Part shown: positions 41,301 through 51,757 of the stretch, in pieces
Numbering within the stretch: the first letter of the stretch is position 1
How the letters are laid out: each line of letters starts with the position of its first letter
Assembly (NCBI GenBank): GCA_038502055.1
Contig: JAXRKN010000040.1
Coordinates: 1,054,001-1,118,000 of the forward strand
From: Tanytarsus gracilentus
Taxonomy: Eukaryota; Arthropoda; Insecta; Diptera; Chironomidae
DNA: 64,000 nt
Direction of reading: 5' to 3'
Program-made: the position numbers and the translations under genes
Notes under the pieces: model-generated
Seen by the model: only the letters and a program-made list of their open reading frames with translations
What the model was told of the DNA's origin: nothing
Database searches by the model: none

Positions 41301-44300
41301 TAATGAAATGAAGCTTCTTTTTTTTAATTGAATGAGTGAACGAAGAGTCTTGAAAAATGAATTCATCTTCAAATTTAAGTGCTGCATTTCAACTTTGTGC
41401 ATTTTAGTTAAAAAGAAAAAACTTTTTTAAAATAAAAATAACTTTTATCAAATCATAATCAAATGAAAAAGTGTACATATGAGACCATTTGTATTCATTT
41501 TGTGTACGATAAAGACTTTCATGTGTACATGACAAATAAATTATTCAAGTTTCATCATTGTTTTTTGTGCTCATGAAAAATTGAAGAAATGTTCATTGAA
41601 CTGCAATTCTATGAATGATGATAGACGAGAAAATAAATATAGAGTTTATGTTCGAAGCATTTTAGAAAATTTCAGGAAATTCGAACAAAAATTTTATATT
41701 TTATCTAAATCCAAAAAAATTCAAATAATTTTTAAAAATTAATATTTCATTCTTTTTACATCAATCCAAATATTTATTGAACCAATAAAGAATAGCATCC
41801 GTCTTCTGACTACAATATGGCATTTTTATATTTATGATGAGCAATAAGAAAAGAGGAAATGAAACTTCCTATTCTGAGAAGAGAAGAACTAGAGTGTGGA
41901 CACGTAGCTTTAACTTTTATAATAAACAATCACTTAGGATTTAAGTGGATTGTCACACAACAACATCCTTAAGGGAAAATTTAAATTGGTTGCAAAGCGT
42001 TAATTAAAATGAGTTAATTAGAATTCCTTTTATAAATGGTGAATTTAATTTGATTTTTTTTTCACCGGAAAATTTAAATACCAAACAGTAATTTTTATGG
42101 TGATTTTGAACATGAGAACAAGTCTCATGGGATGATTCAATGGTTATTCACTTTATTAATGTTAATTGAATTACTCTGCACGCATTCATTTATCGTGAAC
42201 ATGAAAGCGACGTGCCTTAGCTGATGAAATTACAAGCAGATAACTCATGTGATGTCATGTAAGGTTTTCACTCGATGTTTTTCGAAAATAAAATTGATTA
42301 TAAATTTTTTAATCAATATTTGCGATTTTGTAAATTACACCAAATCCCTCATTTGTCGCTGAATGTCTCTTACTTTAATAAAGCTTCTTATGAAAAAAAT
42401 AGAAGCCAAATAATTTGCATTGACACAAAATTATTCCTCCTTCTTTGTGTTTGTGTGACAACGACAGTTTGTATATTTTTATTCGCAAAGCGATTTTGCA
42501 TTCTTGTAAGCTAAGTTACATACAAAAGACGGAGGATTTTCATAAGTTTCTCTATTTTTTCTCTAAGCCCGCAGGCTTTAAAGAAACAACAGAAAAGAAG
42601 CAAAAACAGGCAGACAAAATGTCACTTGCATGTATGTGAAAAAAGAGGGCTCAAACAGCGATTAGGAAAAAATTGCTACTTTTCCAAAACTTTTGCAAAA
42701 ATCCCCAATAATTGCAAACTTTTTCCCGCATGAAAAGTTTCATACTCAATATATATTGTCTATACTCGAGTAACATCTGCATACAATGTCAGCACTATGA
42801 CTACATGGTTGCTTTAGATCTATATGCATGAATTGTATGAAGCGCTAATATTGTGACATCATATTACAACGACTTTGAGCGAGAGAGAGCGTTGAGAGAA
42901 AGGTTTCGATAACAAAAAAAAATTCATACGAAAGATAAATGATGAAAAGTAAAAAGGAAAACACAATAAATATAAAAAACAGAAAAACGAATGAGAATGA
43001 GATGAAGGCAAAAACTCACTCTATGTGTGTCGTAATAATCCACTCGAGAGCTCACTTTACTCCTCCGATACACGAGCTCATCATAACGCGTGCGATCTTC
43101 CGGAAAAATCAATTCTCTAATTTCGGTCACTAGCGTGTGCTGTGGATGAGGAGAAGAAAATTTGATGGAAATGCATTTTTCATGAGCACGAACGTACCTT
43201 TTCTGGGGTGTCTAACATTTCTAGTAAAATGGAAACGAAAGCATCCACCGTCAGTCCTCTAGCACCATATTCGTTTATATAAAAGGATAGATTAGAAAAT
43301 TGATGTCGCGGTAGTAAACTTCGAGCTTTCTCTTCGACCATCGCTGAAACAGGACATTTTCTTCGGCCAGCAACATCCCAAGGCTCTGGTTCGATTGTGG
43401 TACACGAGTGTGGCACTTTGCCGACATCACGCACCACCAATGACATTCGTTTATGGAATTTAAATTGATTCACGGCCTCATCGTGGGAAACATTCATGAA
43501 TGATTGTCCATTGACTTCCAATATTTGATCTCCCACCTGCATGTAATTATTAAGTAACACGTGGGATGAAAATGAAGAAACTTACACTTAATCCGGCACG
43601 ATCTGCAACACTGTCTTTATCGACGCCAGTTACATAAATTCCTAAACCATATTCGACGCCACCACGAATCATCAGTCCTAGTGATTGACCCGGCTCTATC
43701 ACCAACTCAACACGTCTCACTCTGAACAAAAATTCGCATGTGGAAAAATATATATTAAGATGGATTTTTATTATTTTAATGAATAGCTTTCACTCACCTC
43801 TCACGTCTCTCTGATCTTCGACCCTCGAAATCATAAGGCGGTGATGCCGGTCGACCGTAGCGATCTATCCATGAGCAAGTTTGTCGTGAAGGCGGTGAAA
43901 GAAGAGCTCCGGTCATGGGTGAAGACTTGAAAATATCACTGGCACTCGGCGGCGGTCCAAAGCCATGTAAAGATGTCGGCCCTCGCACCGTCATCGTGAT
44001 TTGACGCGATGATTTTAAAATCTGTACACATCTCTTTTCATGAGAATTGTCGAGGAATTTTTTTGTGTTTTTTTTTTGATAGAGAGAGATCAGGTTCCCA
44101 AACACACACAACATAATGGGAACAAAAGATAGATGGTAGGGAGAGAGCACAATAATAAAGAAAATGGCAATAGAAATGGAAGAAAAAAAATGTTGCAAAA
44201 AATGTGTGGCAAGTTTTCTTTTTTTTTTGAAGTAAAATTGAGAGGAAAATGCAGAACTAAAGCAAGTGGGGGAAGAGTGAGAGGCAGGCTACAGCTTAAG

Positions 44301-46780
44301 AGCAGTGGGAACGTTTTACTTTGTGATGGCAAGTGATTTAATATTTTTTCATCTCAATGCTCCAATCACTTGCCCTCCTTTTAGTAAATATCCATTAAAA
44401 TTGTTACAGCAGTTGGTAGCAATAGGGATTACATTAATGTTGGGAAAATGATACATAAAACGGCTTTGTTGGAAGCAAACACAGCGAGTGTACCACAGAA
44501 AAAAAAGTAAATAATAATAAATAGCATATTTCACACATCAGGTGTTTGTGTAAGTTACTCTAGAGATTGCATTGTGTTGGCTTGATGTGCTGCTGGTTGT
44601 ACAATTAAATCTCACATAAACTGCGATCCTTTTTCTAGTCAAAAAATCACATTTCTCGCCTATCGAAAGAGTTGAACACTTTAATTGTCTCGACCACACT
44701 AAACTCCGTCTCCAAAGTGCCATATAGTTGTGCAGCCATTAAAATTATGATTTATAGATATGAAGGAGAACGTGGAAAAATTATAACAATAGAAAAATGA
44801 TTGTGACAACAAAAAATAGAATAAATAATATGAAAGTGTGAAAAATCGGTGTTGAGGTGAGAGGTTGCAGACAAATGAAGGATTATGTCGAGATTAAAAT
44901 GTAAATGTGGCAATTTTTTTTCTCGCGATGATTTTTCATCATTTTTTGCATGTGGAGATAAGGAAATCATCAACGAAATGATGTTCATTTGAAAAGTGCG
45001 TGGAAATGGGGTTAAATGAGGATTAAGTACTCAGCAGCAGCAGCAGCAGCGTGGTTGCAAGAAGAAAAAGTGAGAGAAAATATAAAATAAAAAGAAGGTC
45101 ATGTAAAGAACTTAAACTTTTCTATTGCCAATGGTTTTTTGCGCGCAAAATTATAAAAACAACAACGACATCAACATTCAAATTGTCAGAAGAAAATTAA
45201 AGGCTCATGGAAGCGACGCGGGTAATTTTTTATTTTTTTCAAGGCTCAAGTGCAATTTGGATATTTGCGTCGAATTTCCATGAGCTTTTTGTGATCAACT
45301 TTTTTTTTTCTCATTGCAAAAGCTCTTCAACAAAAAAATTAAGTTTGTCACGTTTTCATAATTTAGAGAATTTTTTTCTATAGTTCTCAAAATGTTCAGT
45401 GTAAAGATTTAAATTTAATTTTGCAATAGAAAAATTTCCCTTCTGACATTGATACCACATGCACATTGAATTGTAAGGAAGCAAACGACATGTCATTTAC
45501 CGTTAGTGCCTCATCATGCGTCATTCCTGAGAACGGCGTTCCATTAACTTCTAATATTGTGTCGCCAGGCCGCAAACCTGCTCGCTCAGCCACGGAATTC
45601 TCTTCGATGCGTGAAATGTAAACTCCAATGCCTAATTTTCGTCAAATATAGAAGAGCAATTACGTTGATTTTAGTGTCATCGACATCGCATCACTGTAAA
45701 TAAATATTTTGAATGTAAAAAACTTTTACGCACACTCACCAGTCTCTCGACCGCCCTTCACGCAAATTCCGAATCCGTGCGAGCCATCGGGCTGCTGGTC
45801 TCTTGACATTGTAACCGTGCGCGTTACCATTGTTCGATCGCGCCCACTACGGTGATATATTTGATGGGAAGATGATGTAACCGGTGGAGAATTTCGACCA
45901 TTTGTATGTAGATGATGATAGCTACTTGGTGTAGATGATGAAGAGGTGATTGGAAACATTCGCTCGGGTGAAATTGGTCTTTTCTTTTGACCATTTTCGA
46001 GGTAAAAGCCTCGAGGTTTGCTGGCCGACGCCTCGCCAGCAGAATTAAAGTAATAGTGTGGTGAATGAGAACGTTCAACAATTGTGTACGATGTTCCCGG
46101 TGGAGAAAAATAACGACTTGCGCTTGCTGCTGCAGATGATGAACTATTTCCGCCAATTCCACAAAGTGAACCCGTGCTATTGCCAATTGTTCGTGCTCGA
46201 TCATAGGTTGCTATATCTTCGGCCTCGTAGCTATTACGAATGTGAGTCATGCTACTCGAGCCAATCGATTCGTTGTAAATAGAACTAACATTTCGTCGAC
46301 CACTTATTGAAGACGGTGCCCAACGTTTTGCGGAAACAGTCGAAGATGACGCGTCTTTGATTTTAAAAAGAAATTTATTAGTGCCTAAATATTTAATAAA
46401 GTCTACAGTTCTACAGTAAGAAAGCAAGCGATTATTTTTGTTAATTTTCTAGTGTGAAATATCAAAGTTTTTTATTGTTGAGTTTTAATGAGGTGTAGCA
46501 TGGAAGGGATTCTTAAGAAATATAATGGAAAATAAGAATGAATTTTTAAAATTTAGGGTTTAAAGAACTTTTTTGTATGCTCATGAACTAATTAAAATTT
46601 TGAAAGGATTTTAACTTTTTTTAGACTTTTTAAAATTGCTTGCTCCCTGACTGTGACAGAAAATTTTTTTGCATTTATTGGCTGCTTTTTTTTCATTGAA
46701 TATTTACCCAAATCACAAAGTTCAGCATAATCATTACCAACTCCAATTAGTGGATCATTTAATGATGATCCTAGTCGCAT
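32381..46780 (-). CDS. dysc: Dyschronic, whirlin/harmonin-type PDZ scaffold
   Basis: Fourteen coding exons on the minus strand, all with matching phases and GT-AG borders: 46780-46708, 46354-45740, 45631-45501, 44021-43798, 43721-43586, 43536-43198, 43139-43020, 40058-39925, 39609-39381, 35574-35494, 34432-34337, 33219-33022, 32670-32578 and 32509-32381 (TAG). They give 865 residues. ATG at 46780 has an in-frame stop two codons upstream. PDZ1 lies near 206-288 (HGFGICVKGG), PDZ2 near 349-433 (SLGLMIRGG), a harmonin-homology helical domain near 458-540, and PDZ3 near 758-848 (AILGIAIEGG). This is the whirlin order without an obvious first HHD. Fly Dysc binds the SLOWPOKE channel and shapes circadian output and synapses; whirlin is an Usher-syndrome scaffold. 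Linkers between exons are serine-rich and probably disordered. Exon choice between 35494 and 40058 may vary. Confidence 0.88.
33220..34336 (-). other. dysc: dysc intron
   Basis: Intron between the 32-codon exon ending at 34337 and the PDZ3 exon starting at 33219. AT-rich; nothing else recognised in it. Confidence 0.7.
34433..35493 (-). other. dysc: dysc intron
   Basis: Intron bounded by GTAAG after 35494 and by an ATTAG acceptor before 34432. AT-rich with no other feature seen. Confidence 0.65.
35494..35574 (-). other. dysc: in-phase 27-codon exon of dysc, possible cassette
   Basis: An 81-bp open segment is bounded by acceptor AACTTACAG and donor GTAAGT, phase 0 on both sides, and encodes a peptide starting GSYLEGIRTQIGG and ending WYCGRPL. 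It lies alone between long introns of 1.06 and 3.8 kb. Its symmetric phase means inclusion or skipping keeps the reading frame. No domain is recognised. Confidence 0.6.
37372..37377 (-). other. dysc: possible 6-nt microexon of dysc (Asp-Gln)
   Basis: On the minus strand the sequence reads acceptor ACCTTTCTAG, then GACCAG, then donor GTGAGC. It would add two residues in phase 0 between two exons that are both phase 0 at that border. Two splice sites six bases apart can also arise by chance in a 3.8-kb intron. Confidence 0.25.
38050..38225. repeat. perfect 17-bp inverted repeats, possible MITE in dysc intron
   Basis: TGGCTGACTAGTGGTTT at 38050-38066 is the exact reverse complement of 38209-38225. 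The arms enclose 142 bp of AT-rich non-coding DNA, giving a 176-bp unit. The layout fits a non-autonomous DNA transposon. I see no clear target duplication, so its superfamily is not assigned. Confidence 0.5.
40036..40058 (-). other. dysc: strong in-exon 5' splice site in dysc exon 8
   Basis: Inside the exon at 40058-39925, after 21 bases (seven codons, ASDTDAE), the minus strand reads GAA|GTAAGTGAG, which matches the donor consensus closely. Use of this site (GT at 40037-40036) would shorten the exon to 21 nt and leave it phase 0, compatible with the phase-0 exons at 35574 and 34432 but not with the exon at 39609. Confidence 0.35.
40059..43019 (-). other. dysc: long dysc intron
   Basis: A 3-kb AT-rich intron between the harmonin-homology exon (43139-43020) and the linker exon (40058-39925). 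I find no phase-compatible open exon in it. Confidence 0.65.
44022..45500 (-). other. dysc: dysc intron with CAG repeat and small hairpin
   Basis: This intron splits PDZ1. It carries six CAG units at 45032-45049 and an 11-bp perfect inverted repeat (GGCAAGTGATT at 44328-44338, complement at 44364-44374). Nothing coding is seen. Confidence 0.65.
45032..45049. repeat. CAG trinucleotide repeat
   Basis: Six uninterrupted CAG units, within a dysc intron and so not translated. Confidence 0.85.
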
Positions 46781-48841
46781 TTCTTAGGAATCTTTAATTA
46801 TGTAATAAGTTTAAACGAGGCGAAGGGAGAAAATAAAAAAGTAATAAATAAAAGTGCATTTAAGTGGATGGTAAAGGAGGCTTTTGAAATATGCAATCGA
46901 TAATTTGAATGAGTGATTGAATATTTTTTGGTTACAAGAACCAGAGTGAAGCGGGAATACGAAAGTTTTTATGAAATTATGGAAACTTTATAAGAACTTA
47001 ACACTTTAATATTTCCGCTTTTATCTATGAGAATTTTCATCATCAATCGAATTTTTTTATATGCCAATTTAACATAATTTTCAATAATCGGAAACTGGGT
47101 CAATTGACTCCTTTCTTTCTCACACTCGAGTGTCGCTCCGTATGATGATTATTCGCTTAGTAGGCCATGACTAGACGAAATGAAATGAATTTTTCCACAC
47201 ATTTGTCACAGCAGTGATAATAATCGTTGAGATAAACTGACATTTAATTGTACCATGATGGCATGACAATGAGCATGGAAAAGTTGGCAAAATTCAATTA
47301 TCTATTTTTCCTCCACTTGCACATTGAAAAAATAAATTTGCTGATGTCAAAAAGCAAAAGTGCAACAAGTTCACACAAAGCCGAGAGAATTCCAATTATA
47401 ATGTTTCATTGCCAATCAGAGTGATTTTTCAAAATCAACCTTGGCACGGGATTCCAATTTTGCTGTTGTCTCTTCGTATAGCATTTCTAGATACAATCCT
47501 CAAGCTCTAATTTAATGGAAAAAAATTATTTTTCCTCTCACGAACGTGAAAAAAGGCATTGCACTGTACATTGAGTGAATATTTTTTTTATAAAATCAAT
47601 ACGATGTTTAAAATTTATTACAGGAGAGCGACAACGAAAAAAAAATGTGTGATACGACTCGAGGAGAGGCCTTCTTTACGCAGAAAACGCAATTTCCTTT
47701 TTTTTCGTGTGACTAAGAAAATGATTTCATTTTCTTGTCTTCTTCTTTTGCCTAGGCATTGACTCTTCGCTGCTACTACACAGTTCAAAGACAAAAGGAT
47801 GATTTTTTTTCTTTCATGTTTTTCTGTGAGCCTTTTAAAAACTTTATTTCATTTTAGCAGCGACGTGCGAGTGTGAGAAGGAGAATTATGAAAAAATTCC
47901 ATTTGTCGTAGCGCAAAAAAAAATCAAAACAAATGGAATGAATGAATATGATTAAGTCAAACATACGTACTGGCATACTTTAAGCAATGGAATTAATTAT
48001 TTTTTACCTAGGATGAGTAAGATTGAAACTTTTTCTTTACAGTCTTTTTCATGTGTTCAATTAAGTTGTAGAAGCTTTTCATTTCTCGCTCTCTATTTTC
48101 CTTCGTGTGAAATTTTAGCTCTTTTTCAATTTTTTTACTATGAGAATTTTCTTTTTCCTCTTTTTTTTATCCACTATACTTGTAAGATGGAAAAATTTCA
48201 CAGAAAATTTTTTTCTCTTTCAATTTTCATCGTCAAAATTACTCATTTCTTTTGCCACGTGTTTTAAACTTGCATTATAAGCACTTTAATCACTTAAATA
48301 CACTGTTTTCGAATCGATTTATCGATGAAAACATGCTCGAAATCACACAGAAAAGAAATTCGAGTTGCAGTTTTTCCTTTAGCACAATTTCCTTTTTAGC
48401 TGAATTTTCTTTAGCATAAATATCCTTCCTTGGTTTCGAGGATTTTCCGCTGGAGGTCGCTTTGGAAATGCATGTTAGGGAAATTTTGAAAAATATTAAA
48501 GAAAAAAATATTAAAATGTTATTTCAATCCAATCAAAATATATGTTCATAAATTAAAGAAGCATACAAATTTAATTTAAAGATATCAATAAGAAAACTTC
48601 CGTTAAATTCAAATCTGAAAGCTTTTATACCGGTTGAAAGTTTCAAACCCCGCTTAGTATTTTAAAAATAAATAAATAAATAAATGTTTTTAATTAAAAC
48701 TTTAATCCCTATTAAAAGAGTTCATTAAAAACACTTATAAGATCTAAAGCATTTAAAATCTTTTTAATCGAATTTATTCGTTTTGTTTACATTAAATTTC
48801 AAATTGTTGGCATTTAAAAAAATTTAAAAATAATAATTATT
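46781..48841. promoter_or_regulatory. shared upstream region of dysc (-) and CCDC51 (+)
   Basis: The two genes point away from each other across this 2.06-kb interval, so it should contain both promoters and any 5' UTR exons of dysc. No TATA box or clear initiator stands out in the AT-rich sequence. An AAAT repeat lies at about 48665-48685. Open frames here are short and not protein-like. Confidence 0.45.
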
Positions 48842-49728
48842 ATGTTAAGAACATCGACTAGAGTTCTAATTCAAAATAATAGCATTTTTAGAGTTGCAAT
48901 TAGGCTCAATCAAACAGAAACAAGGACTGACAATAATGTAAAGCGTGAAATAATTACAAGGAATGATTTAAAAGAAAAATTGATGAAAGTAAGCAATACA
49001 GCTCTAACTCGATACAATGAGATCATAGGTTTTGATGAAATCGACAAGGAGTATCGCAAAATTACTGAACTACAGGAGGAACTAGCAAAATGTCAAAACG
49101 ATCGAACGAATTTACAACTACAAATTTCTCACATCCAGTCAAATCTTTCAAACATGCAAACTGAGCTACAGGAGCATAAAAGAGGAGAAAAAAAGTACAT
49201 CGAATTGATGAAGAAAGGTAACTAAATTTAAATCTAAAACTTTTTTTAAATTCTATAATTTAATTCATTTTAGAGTTTGAAATTATTCAGGAGAAGAATC
49301 TTCTTGAGGAAAAATTTGATATTCTCGATAATCGAGAACGTGAAGTGTTTGGTCATTTGCAGTCAAAAATTAATATTCTCCATGATAAGAGTCGCACACA
49401 CACAAGACAATGGGGAATAATTTCGACAATAATTGGAACGCTGCTCGGAGTGATTGGAACATCAATATCAGCTTATTATCGAAACAACGATATTCGGCGA
49501 ATTCAGAATGATTTTCAAACACAATTTCAAGAGCAAATTAAGCAAATCACCAATGATACGCATCAAATGATTGAGGGCTATAATCATTTAATTGATTATT
49601 TAAATCAGTTTGAGATGTCTCTAAAAAAGAATGAGGAAGTTAAGCATCAAGAGTCTTGGGGTGGATATTTAAAAAGAAAAACTGTGGCTGTATGGAGATG
49701 GTGTACATTTCAAAAATCAAGTAGTTAA
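48842..49728 (+). CDS. CCDC51: CCDC51/MITOK-like mitochondrial coiled-coil membrane protein
   Basis: Two exons, 48842-49217 and 49274-49728, with a 56-bp intron and matching phase, give 276 residues. The N terminus (MLRTSTRVLIQ) is rich in Arg and hydroxylated residues with no acid, as in a mitochondrial presequence. Residues about 35-160 are heptad-like coiled coil (IDKEYRKITELQEELAKCQ). HDKSRTHTRQWG precedes a glycine-rich membrane segment near 172-193 (IIGTLLGVIGTSISAYY). This matches the conserved core of CCDC51, which in mammals forms the pore of the inner-membrane ATP-sensitive K+ channel with ABCB8. The human protein is about 411 residues with a second C-terminal membrane segment; this one lacks it. 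The family match is firm; channel function is inferred. Confidence 0.78.
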
Positions 49729-49740
49729 TAAAGTTTTATT
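49727..49740. terminator. back-to-back poly(A) signals of CCDC51 (+) and Myd88 (-)
   Basis: AATAAA at 49727-49732 overlaps the TAA stop of CCDC51 (49726-49728). TTTATT at 49735-49740 reads AATAAA on the minus strand, 53 bp downstream of the Myd88 stop. Cleavage normally follows 10-30 bases after each signal, so the two mRNAs should overlap at their 3' ends. Confidence 0.65.
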
Positions 49741-49792
49741 TTCTTCGTGAAAAATAAGGCACTTATTTAAGGTAGCAATTTTATGATGAAAA

Positions 49793-51757
49793 TCACGAGA
49801 TTTGAACGGCAATTTTTTCTTTTTTACTTTTGTACCATTTGCGCTTCTTTTTTTTGTTCTCTCTTAACGAATCATTATCAATTCCTTCCGCTTTGACCTT
49901 TTCCTTGTGCGGTGGCAGAAACATGCTATACCATTTTTTACGTTTCAATTTAATTACGTCGGCTTTTTGGGTCTCAAAGACAATTGCTCCGTTCAAATTT
50001 AATGTGCTCTTTGATACTTTTGATGTATTTTGAAAATTGCCATTGGGTATTGCATCGAGACCGGCCATTGATGTAGATTGCCGAAGCCTGGGTGGAGGAG
50101 GCATAATTTGTCGCTTTGACTCCATCTCGGGACTTTTTTTTGAGAAAGAAAATTTCTTAATTTTTTCCGGTGTCGTTGGAGTTTGCGAAAATTTAAATAC
50201 TACGTCTTGTTGATGGGATAGCGATGCTTCAACGCTAAAAATGATAAATATTAAAAGGCATGTTCAACGACGTTCAAATAAAACTTACGATTTGAATTCC
50301 TCAGCTGGCTTTTTTGACTCTACAGTTAACTTTAATGACTTATCGAGTTTATCCCAAAAGTCGAATAACTTATTATTTCTAAAATAATCCAATCGAAAGC
50401 AAAATCTTAACATCTGTGGCAATTCACATGGCTCCAGCAGACATGGAATGATTTTTCTCTTGCCTTGTTCGATGCCTAGCGCTTGTGCGTAGTTTGTGAT
50501 GAAAATTTGCATATTACTTTGTAGAAAGGCTTTCGATATGATGACAATGAGTCGATTGCATCGCTTTGATAGCAAAGTTAAAAGGGAATCGGTCTCGAAT
50601 GGAAGACCAGGTAACAGATCTTGATCCTTAACGCACAATAAATAATTTTTTTCACGTAATCGTCGAATTACTTCTGCCGCAAACTCTACATCTTTATCTT
50701 CATCACTATAAATCACAAGTGCATCATAAATTGGCAAAGGAATTCCTTTCTGGAAATGTTCTTGATCGAGGAACGTTAGAAGATTGCTGTTCTCAGACTC
50801 AACAGGCAATTGCGGCACCACGGGTTGAATTTTTTGGGTCTTGAACGCAATAGCGTCTTCAGCTAAAATTAAGATGATAAAAAAATAAATCACGATACGC
50901 TCATTAAATGCTTTATAAATTTTAATCAAATTAATCTTAAGGAAGAGATAGCGAAGGTCAATGATAAGATAGGCATGGAAAGTGAAGTATTTTGTTTGCT
51001 TTCAAAGTGATATAACATGCAATTTTAATCATTGATTGAAATCAGGGGGTGAGAAGCTCGCAGGTACTGAGTACCTGCAAAATCCCTGCAGGTACTGGTA
51101 CCTGCAGGTATTGCAGGTACTGGTACCTGCAGGTATTGCAGGTACTGGTACCTGCAGGTACTCAGTACCTGCGAGCTTCTCACCCCCTGATTGAAATTTT
51201 TTTTCGATTAAATTTTTTGATTTAAATGTCTCGGGGTCAAGGATGTCACGACTGTTTTTTGCAGTCGAGGTTTTTTTAACACTAAAGAAATTTCAAAAAA
51301 GCTCCCGTGTCATCCAGGATCAAAACTCACCAAACAAGGCCATCGTATCATCGCACACATCATATCGATCGATAATTTCTAAACTTTGCTGTAATTGACT
51401 CAATGTGACACTCGTACCAGTTTCCAAGTTTCTTCGATTCCAAATATCTAAAAGCTTGCCCATTTTATCGTCACTTTGCGAGATTAAAGCATATTCTGAC
51501 TGCGTCATATTTGATAAGGCAGAAATTCCTCGCCAATCACGATTATATCCATCTTCATTAACTAACACCTTTTCGGAATTCAGTAGAGTTGATAATTTCG
51601 ATCTAAAATATTTTTTAAAACATTTGATAAAAAAAATAAGCTATAAACTTAATTTTTACCTTGTTCTTTGACGAATTGCTGTGATAGGAACATCCTCTAA
51701 TATAACACGAGGCTCGATGATCTCGTTAATAGCTCTCGATTCCGTTGAATAAATCAT
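49793..51757 (-). CDS. Myd88: MyD88, Toll-pathway adaptor with death and TIR domains
   Basis: Four minus-strand exons, 51757-51660, 51602-51331, 50862-50289 and 50234-49793, give 461 residues with consistent phases. A death domain occupies about 20-115 (YNRDWRGISALSNMTQSEY, LEIIDRYDVCDD). A TIR domain occupies about 167-300, with box 1 IYDALVIYSDED, box 2 VKDQDLLPGLPFE and box 3 FW near 292. A basic, disordered C-tail of about 145 residues follows, as in insect MyD88 proteins. MyD88 sits at the membrane, couples activated Toll to Tube and Pelle through death-domain contacts, and leads to NF-kB (Dorsal/Dif) activation in immunity and dorsoventral patterning. Introns are 57, 468 and 54 bp; the middle one is long because it holds a hAT-like MITE. 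The gene converges on CCDC51, with 64 bp between stop codons. Confidence 0.93.
51043..51189. mobile_element. 147-bp hAT-like MITE in Myd88 intron 2
   Basis: The element starts CAGGGGGTGAGAAGCTCGCA and ends in its reverse complement; the perfect terminal inverted repeats are 37 bp (51043-51079 and 51153-51189). It is flanked on both sides by ATTGAAAT (51035-51042 and 51190-51197), an exact 8-bp target duplication. Eight-bp duplications and ends beginning CAGGG are characteristic of hAT transposons. There is no ORF, so it is non-autonomous. The core is three 25-bp tandem repeats (51086-51160). It is far richer in G+C than the host DNA. The intact duplication and perfect ends point to a recent insertion. 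Confidence 0.85.
51086..51160. repeat. three tandem 25-bp units, each a near-perfect palindrome
   Basis: Units start at 51086, 51111 and 51136. Each contains TGCAGGTAC, then TG, then GTACCTGCA, so every unit folds on itself with 9-bp arms, inside the larger inverted repeat of the MITE. The first unit differs from the others only at its first base. Confidence 0.85.

Noticed and set aside
45824..46204. 126-codon minus-strand frame overlapping dysc exon 2
   Set aside because: Out-of-frame shadow; the frame with HGFGICVKGG and matching splice phases is the real one.
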